Shown here: positions 49,017 to 53,676 of the stretch, piece by piece
How positions within the stretch are numbered: position 1 is the stretch's first letter
Layout: each line of letters begins with the position of its first letter
DNA from: Allomyces macrogynus ATCC 38327
Taxonomy: Eukaryota; Blastocladiomycota; Blastocladiomycetes; Blastocladiales; Blastocladiaceae
Direction: 5' to 3'
Length of the DNA: 53,676 bases
NCBI GenBank assembly: GCA_000151295.1
Contig: GG745336.1
Coordinates: 392,874-446,549 of the forward strand
Made by a program: the position numbers and the translations under genes
Notes under the pieces: generated by a model
The model's database searches: none
What the model saw: the letters and a program-made list of their open reading frames with translations, nothing else
What the model was told of the DNA's origin: nothing

Positions 49017-49720
49017 GGCTGCGTGCTGGGTCAGCGGGTTCGAGGAGGTGGGGAGGAGCGTGCAAGAACCGGGGCGGGTCGCGCGGCTTTTGAGGAGGAA
49101 TTGATGGCCCGGACTTGATCGTTCGCGTGGGCCGGCACGTAATAAAGCGCGCGTCGGGTCGGATGCCGAGGCGGAGCAGCGGTGCGGCGGCACGGAAGCA
49201 GCGGGGTTCCTTGGGTGTGCCGGTCGCTGGGCGCGATTGATTACGCTGTGGGCCGCGTGGGGCGCCTTCTGGCGGAGCGGATTGGCGTCAGCGGCGCGTC
49301 GTCGTCGCGCGCAGGCACGGAAGTGGGTTGATCAATCAAGGTGTGGCCGTGCGTGTGCGTGGTGGTCGGAGTCAGTCGGCGGGTGCAGGAAGGGCCCTGC
49401 AAAGCGCGCCAAATGGAAAAGCGACGCCAGGCTGGCAACTTTGCGATGAGCTGGCCCCGGCCGGACGTGGCTGATGCAACGCAACTGGACCCGCTTGATT
49501 TCGAGTCCGTTCGACGACGTCAACGGCACGTGCCACTGACTCGGGCCGACGGCAGGGAGAGGAGCGTCTCTCGCCCTTGCCCTTGCGCACGTCGCGCGCT
49601 TCCAACAAAATGATTGCAAATGATCGTCCCCGTCGTCGTGTCTATTGCTGTGCACCAAGCTCGCCACCATCGACGACGCCCCGCCCGTCGGCCAGCCGGC
49701 TGGCCGACCAGCGCCCCCGG
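49017..49720. other. Promoter of the dehydrogenase gene and 3' flank of the glycosyltransferase gene
   Basis: No gene seen. Both neighbours are on the reverse strand. The part next to 49016 should hold the dehydrogenase promoter. No TATA element is clear. Confidence 0.4.
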
Positions 49721-51250
49721 TCACTGGTGTTGGATACGCATGTCCGGCAAGCCCCAGCACTTCTTGCCAATCCGCGCGGCGACAAAGCACACGGACTCCG
49801 TCTCAATCGCGTCGTATCCTTCGCCGCCGTCCCACGTGTCGCCCACCACATTGTAGATACCAAACGTGACGCCGGCATGCACCACTTCGGCCGACATCAT
49901 GAGCCCTACACGGACGACCCCAGGTAAGTATTGAATCGACAGCAGCCGGATACGAGAGAGAGAGAACACGCACATGTCCCGCCCACCGACGTGAGCTCCA
50001 CCCACTCCTGATCGGCAAACCGTGCGTCCGAGAGCGGCCACGCCTCGCCGGGGACATGCCGCGGTACATAGAGCGTCTTGCCCAGCGGCAACGTGCCGTC
50101 GAGCCGGGGGATCGCTTCATTCGGTCCAGGCGTCGTGCGCCGACCTAGTGCAAACGGAACATTATCATCGTCCTTCTCCACCACTTTGCGGTCCCCGGGT
50201 GTCTCGCACAAACGCACCGACAAACGTATTCCAGTCATAGTACGAGTTCCCTTGAAAGCACGCCGGCACGACGATATCCCGCCCGCTCTCCATGGCCTTC
50301 TTCGCCAGCAAATTCGGGACCCCAACCACGTCCGCGTCCACCCACAGTACCTTCTCATACACCATCTCCATGGCCACGGACATCAACGTGTTGCGCAAGA
50401 CAGCCATCCGCCTCCGCCGCGGCACTTGCACGATATCGTCGTGCCGCCGCTCGCGCGCGACTTTCAGGTCCAAGTGCGCAAAGTAGGCCGTGTCGTGCAC
50501 CGTGTAGACGTCGATTTGAGCGAACCCGTAGAGCGCGGGTGTTGCTTCGACGCGGTAGACGACCGACGCAGCCTCGTCGGCGGCCGAAATGAGCACGGCG
50601 AGCGTCGCCATCCCTGGATCAGGGAGCGAGCCCATGATCATGGTCGCGAGGTCCTCGAATGACCGCCACCGGCCGTACGAGTCGCGGTCCTTGATCGCGA
50701 CGAGCACTAGCAGCGGCATCTCGGCGGCCGTGCGGGTGCGTGCCGGATCGTCGGGGGTATCGGAACGCGTCGACCAGAGCGGCGCGGCGGTGCGCGTAAA
50801 CCGGGTCCTCGTCAGGTGCGGGCCTTTGGTCACGGATTTCAGCACGGCCGGGACAGGTGGCGGCGGTACTGGCGTGACGACCGGATCGGTGGTCGGCGTC
50901 GGCGCAGCGGGATGATCGCCTGCTCCCGCCGTCGGGAAATTCGAGATGCGCGCGTTCAGGTTCTGCAGTGCGGCACCGACGACGCCTGCGGGCGAGTGCA
51001 TCCGGCCCGACGCGTGCGTTGTCGCCGCATCCCGCCGCGTCGGCCCATCATCGGCATGAGGACCAGAAGGGGGCAGCAGAACAACAACGATCACAAAGAA
51101 CGCCAGCGCAAGCAGGGCCATGCGCACGGGACCGAGCGCACGGCGGCGCTGTTCGGCGTGGTTACGCAGGAGGATCCACCATCGCGTCGAGTTGGCGGGC
51201 GCGGCGCGCGGTGGGGATGACGGCGTGAGGAGTGGGATGACGGTCGCCAT
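49721..51250 (-). CDS. ANP1/MNN9-like Golgi mannosyltransferase (GT62), one frame break
   Basis: Type II membrane protein. A short cytosolic tail is followed by a membrane segment (MALLALAFFVIVVVLLPP), a Pro/Thr-rich stem and a luminal catalytic part. Members form the mannan polymerase complexes of fungi. Motifs are LLVLVAIKDRDSYG, RRRMAVLRNTLMSVA, KVLWVDADVVGVPN (metal-binding DxD), IVVPACFQGNSYYDWNTF, TSVGGTWLMMSAE and YDAIETESVCFVAARIGKK with CWGLPDMRIQHQ at the end. The start is the ATG at 51250. An intron at 49906-49973 joins VGGT to LMMSAE. At 50193-50196 a run of four C (G on the coding strand) shifts the frame. One fewer base would join AFVRDTR to the continuing DRKVVEKDDD, so a homopolymer read error is likely. 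Confidence 0.85.
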
Positions 51251-51689
51251 GGCCGGCGAGAGAGCAGTGAGGTGCTCGAAGAATGAGGGTAGGTCGCTGT
51301 AATTGTTGATCTGGAGCAAAGTCGAATGGAGTCGAGTTTGGCGGCCGCTTCCCGCTTTTGCTGAAGTTGAAGATCCACGAGACTGCCGATTGCAAGCGGA
51401 AACGAAGGCGGATGCTCGAGGCAATGACAGCACGCGTTGAGGAGCAAGCTGGTCTTGGCATTTCGCTGTCGGGAAGCCAGCCGCAGCCACAATGTGATCA
51501 GAGCCTCGAGGGCGTGCGCTGCAAATGGGAGACGGCGGTGGGAGACGTGCCTTGCAAGTCACGCAAGTTGCACGTTGACCGCCAGAACGACCATCCTCAT
51601 CGCTGTGCTCGCCGTCGTTGACCAACCGCACCGCGACCGACACTGACCAGCTCATCGCGACGCGCGCCGTCCTCTCCACCGCCCGCACC
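51251..51689. promoter_or_regulatory. Shared promoter of two divergent glycosyltransferase-like genes
   Basis: 439 bp between the start codons of the ANP1-like gene (leftward) and the DUF707-like gene (rightward), with no gene inside. Head-to-head placement of two predicted Golgi type II membrane enzymes suggests coordinated expression. No specific binding motif identified. Confidence 0.45.
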
Positions 51690-53676
51690 ATGGACCAGCT
51701 CCCCGCCTGGCGCACCAAGCCGCCCGCCGCCGCACGCGGCGGCCCCGCCGCCAGCCCGCGCTCTTTGACGCTCCTCATTCTGCTCGCGTTACTCGTACTT
51801 GTTCTACTCGCCCTGCGCAATCCCGCGCCCGAGACGCGTCTTGACCCCGAAAGCTGCGGCCGCTGCCCGCAGCGATCCGTGACGCAGTCGAGGATCGCGG
51901 GTCACGTGCTGCGGCGGGGCTCGCGTTCGAAATTTGACGCGTACGACGACGATGCTGCCGACCGCGGGGCTGCAGTGGCCGCGGCCGCGGCGGCAGCGGG
52001 CCAGGTCGGGCTCGACAAGGCCAAGGCAGCAGCGGCGGTTGCAGCGGGGGACGCCGCGTCCGACGCCAAACAACGCGCTAAGCTGACGGGTCACGCTGTG
52101 CTGGACGAGGAAGATGCTGGAGGCGACGACGAAGAAGAGGAAGATGACGACGACGATCCGCTCCCCTCCGCGGCCCTCTCTACTGACCGCATCCTGCGCC
52201 CGCTCGCGCGCGAGCCCGGTAACCTGACGCCGCTCGCGACCAAGCAATCTCCACGCACCCCCGCGCTCACGCGCAAACTCGGTCTCCTAGCGCTCGTCGT
52301 GACCAAGTCCGTGCGCAAGGCGGTCGCCCCACTCATCACCAAGTTCCGCGCCGAAGGGCTCGACGTGGTCCTCTTCCACACGGACGCGCCGGGCGACGAC
52401 CCGACTCCGGCGTGGGTCGATGCAGTGGGTCCCGTGTATCACGAGTGCACGGCGATTCGCGCCGCGGGCCAGGGCAAATACTGGTTCGCAAAACGGTTCC
52501 TGACGCCGGACGTCGTGCAGCTCTACGACTACCTGTTCCTGTGGGACGCGCATGTCGCGCTGCCGCACGCCGAGTGGTCCCCGAGCCAGTTTACCGCGCT
52601 GCTCAAGCGGTTCCACGTGCACATCGCGCAACCTGCGCTCCTCCGGTCGGATTCGGACCAGGTCACTCTAGGCCACGTGCACACCGGGTCCCCGATCGGC
52701 CGGTACACGACGCGGATCGACATGGCCGTCCCCGTCATTTCTCGCGCGCGTGCAGGGGTGCGTCTGGGCCACGTTGCCCGCACGACGGCGTATCGTTCGC
52801 CGGCGCGAACGACGCGTGGTACCCGGTCTGCGCGACGCTCGGGTACTGCCGGACGGCCGTCGTCGACGCCATGGCCGTGCACTACCGCGCGCCAAAACTC
52901 GACTCTGACGCGGTCGCGAGCGCGGACAAGGAACGTGCCGCACTCGCGTCGCGGCTCCGCGGGATGTGTGCATTGGCCGGCGCAACCGACCCGTGGCGCT
53001 CGCGCCCGCGCGCCAAGAAACGGCTGTGCGCGTACCTCGCGACCCACCCGGTGGATGCGGCTGACGTCGACGCCCGCGCGCGCGCGCTCGGCGGGATGAC
53101 CCTCGCGACGGCCGACTCAGGCGAGTGTCCCGGGTGGCACAGTGTCGCGAACGTGCCGTGGTGGGGCGTCGGGAACGCGCCCGAGTCAGAGGTGGCCAAG
53201 AAACCGGCGCCAGCACCGGCGCCGGCCAAGGAGAAGGACCCGGTCGCGGCGAGTCCGGACCAAGTGGTCGTGCCCAAGGGCAAGGGCGACCTGCCGAACC
53301 CCGTGGAGTTGTCGGAAGACGGCGCATTGCGCGCCAAGCACCCGGTCCCGAAACCCAAGGCCCACGTCGACGAGTCGGCGGCCGAGGAAGTGGCCAGCGT
53401 CGACGAGACTGCGGCGGCGCCCATGGACCAGGCGGCCGCGGACTTGTCGGCGCTCGCGGCCGCAATTGTCGCGGCCTCGAGCAAGCATGCGGCCGCCGCT
53501 GACCCGGCCGTAGCGCGCCCGAACACGGGCAGAGGACGTGCTGGAAAACCCAAAAATGACGTGGCCGCGCTGGCCGCCGTGGCGGTCGGTCAAGGCCGGG
53601 AACGACGACACGGACGAGTTCGGCGGCCAAGCTCGCGGCGCACGCCAAGGGCGAGTGGCCGACCTGGCCAAGATTG
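51690..53676 (+). CDS. DUF707-like putative Golgi glycosyltransferase, frameshifted and 3' partial
   Basis: Starts at the ATG 51690. The membrane anchor is LTLLILLALLVLVLLAL at about residues 28-44, followed by an Ala-rich and then very acidic stem. The catalytic-like part has KAVAPLITKFRAEGLDVVLF, YDYLFLWDAHVALPHAEW (the YDYIFLWDED-type motif of DUF707, here with Ala-His in place of Glu-Asp), HVHIAQPALLRSDSD and MAVPVISRA. Around 52740-52800 the frame changes at least twice. GCVWATLP and AGANDAWYPVCATLGYC with VVDAMAVHYRA continue the family pattern in other frames. A long Ala/Pro/Lys-rich C-terminal region runs off the right edge. The altered acidic motif and the indels leave activity in doubt. 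Confidence 0.65.

Noticed and set aside
1..53676. CRISPR arrays, rRNA and tRNA genes
   Set aside because: Reading both strands I saw no regularly spaced repeats with unique spacers and no recognisable rRNA or tRNA sequence. A tRNA scan would be decisive for the latter.

Overview
The window is a GC-rich eukaryotic nuclear segment, most likely from a fungus. The evidence is short spliceosomal introns of about 55-95 bp with GT...AG ends, an ANP1/MNN9-type (GT62) Golgi glycosyltransferase, a mitochondrial-type ArgJ, a trifunctional C1-tetrahydrofolate synthase and a polyglutamine-tailed phosphoglycerate dehydrogenase. A zoosporic, early-diverging fungus such as a blastocladiomycete would fit, but that placement is inference. 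One assembly gap (N) lies at 32974-33624.

Left host region (1-13874): a RhoGEF (DH-PH) gene entering from the left edge, argJ, then a tandem array of a fast-evolving F-box-like/leucine-rich-repeat family. Two members (7355-9028 and 11918-13711) are intact and three are decayed.

Centre (13880-29771): a 15.9-kb integrated polinton-like virus (PLV/Maverick type). It has near-identical 497-bp inverted repeats, identical 24-bp palindromes at both ends, and a 5-bp ACAGT target duplication. A leftward morphogenesis block carries penton, a small candidate membrane-active protein, double-jelly-roll major capsid protein, A32-like packaging ATPase and three unknown proteins. A rightward gene encodes a repeat-rich fibre. 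A leftward block carries an rve (DDE) integrase, a protein with the full residue set of a tyrosine recombinase, and an acidic protein. Rightward on the far side are an unknown protein and a transposon-virophage polymerase fused to a superfamily 3 helicase, broken by one frameshift. No protein-primed PolB or adenain-like protease was seen. Carrying two unrelated integrases plus a fibre makes this the most notable system here.

Right host region (29777-53676): pirin copy 1, a CAMK-like protein kinase crossed by the gap, two decayed LRR-family members, C1-THF synthase, an inverted second pirin copy, weak candidates, a small spliced membrane protein, D-3-phosphoglycerate dehydrogenase, and a divergent pair of Golgi glycosyltransferase-like genes (ANP1-like leftward, DUF707-like rightward and cut by the edge). 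The two pirin genes share an apparently identical stretch almost confined to exon 2, which looks like gene conversion. Several host genes carry single indels that are either assembly errors or real lesions: RhoGEF, the ANP1-like gene, the DUF707-like gene and one LRR copy.
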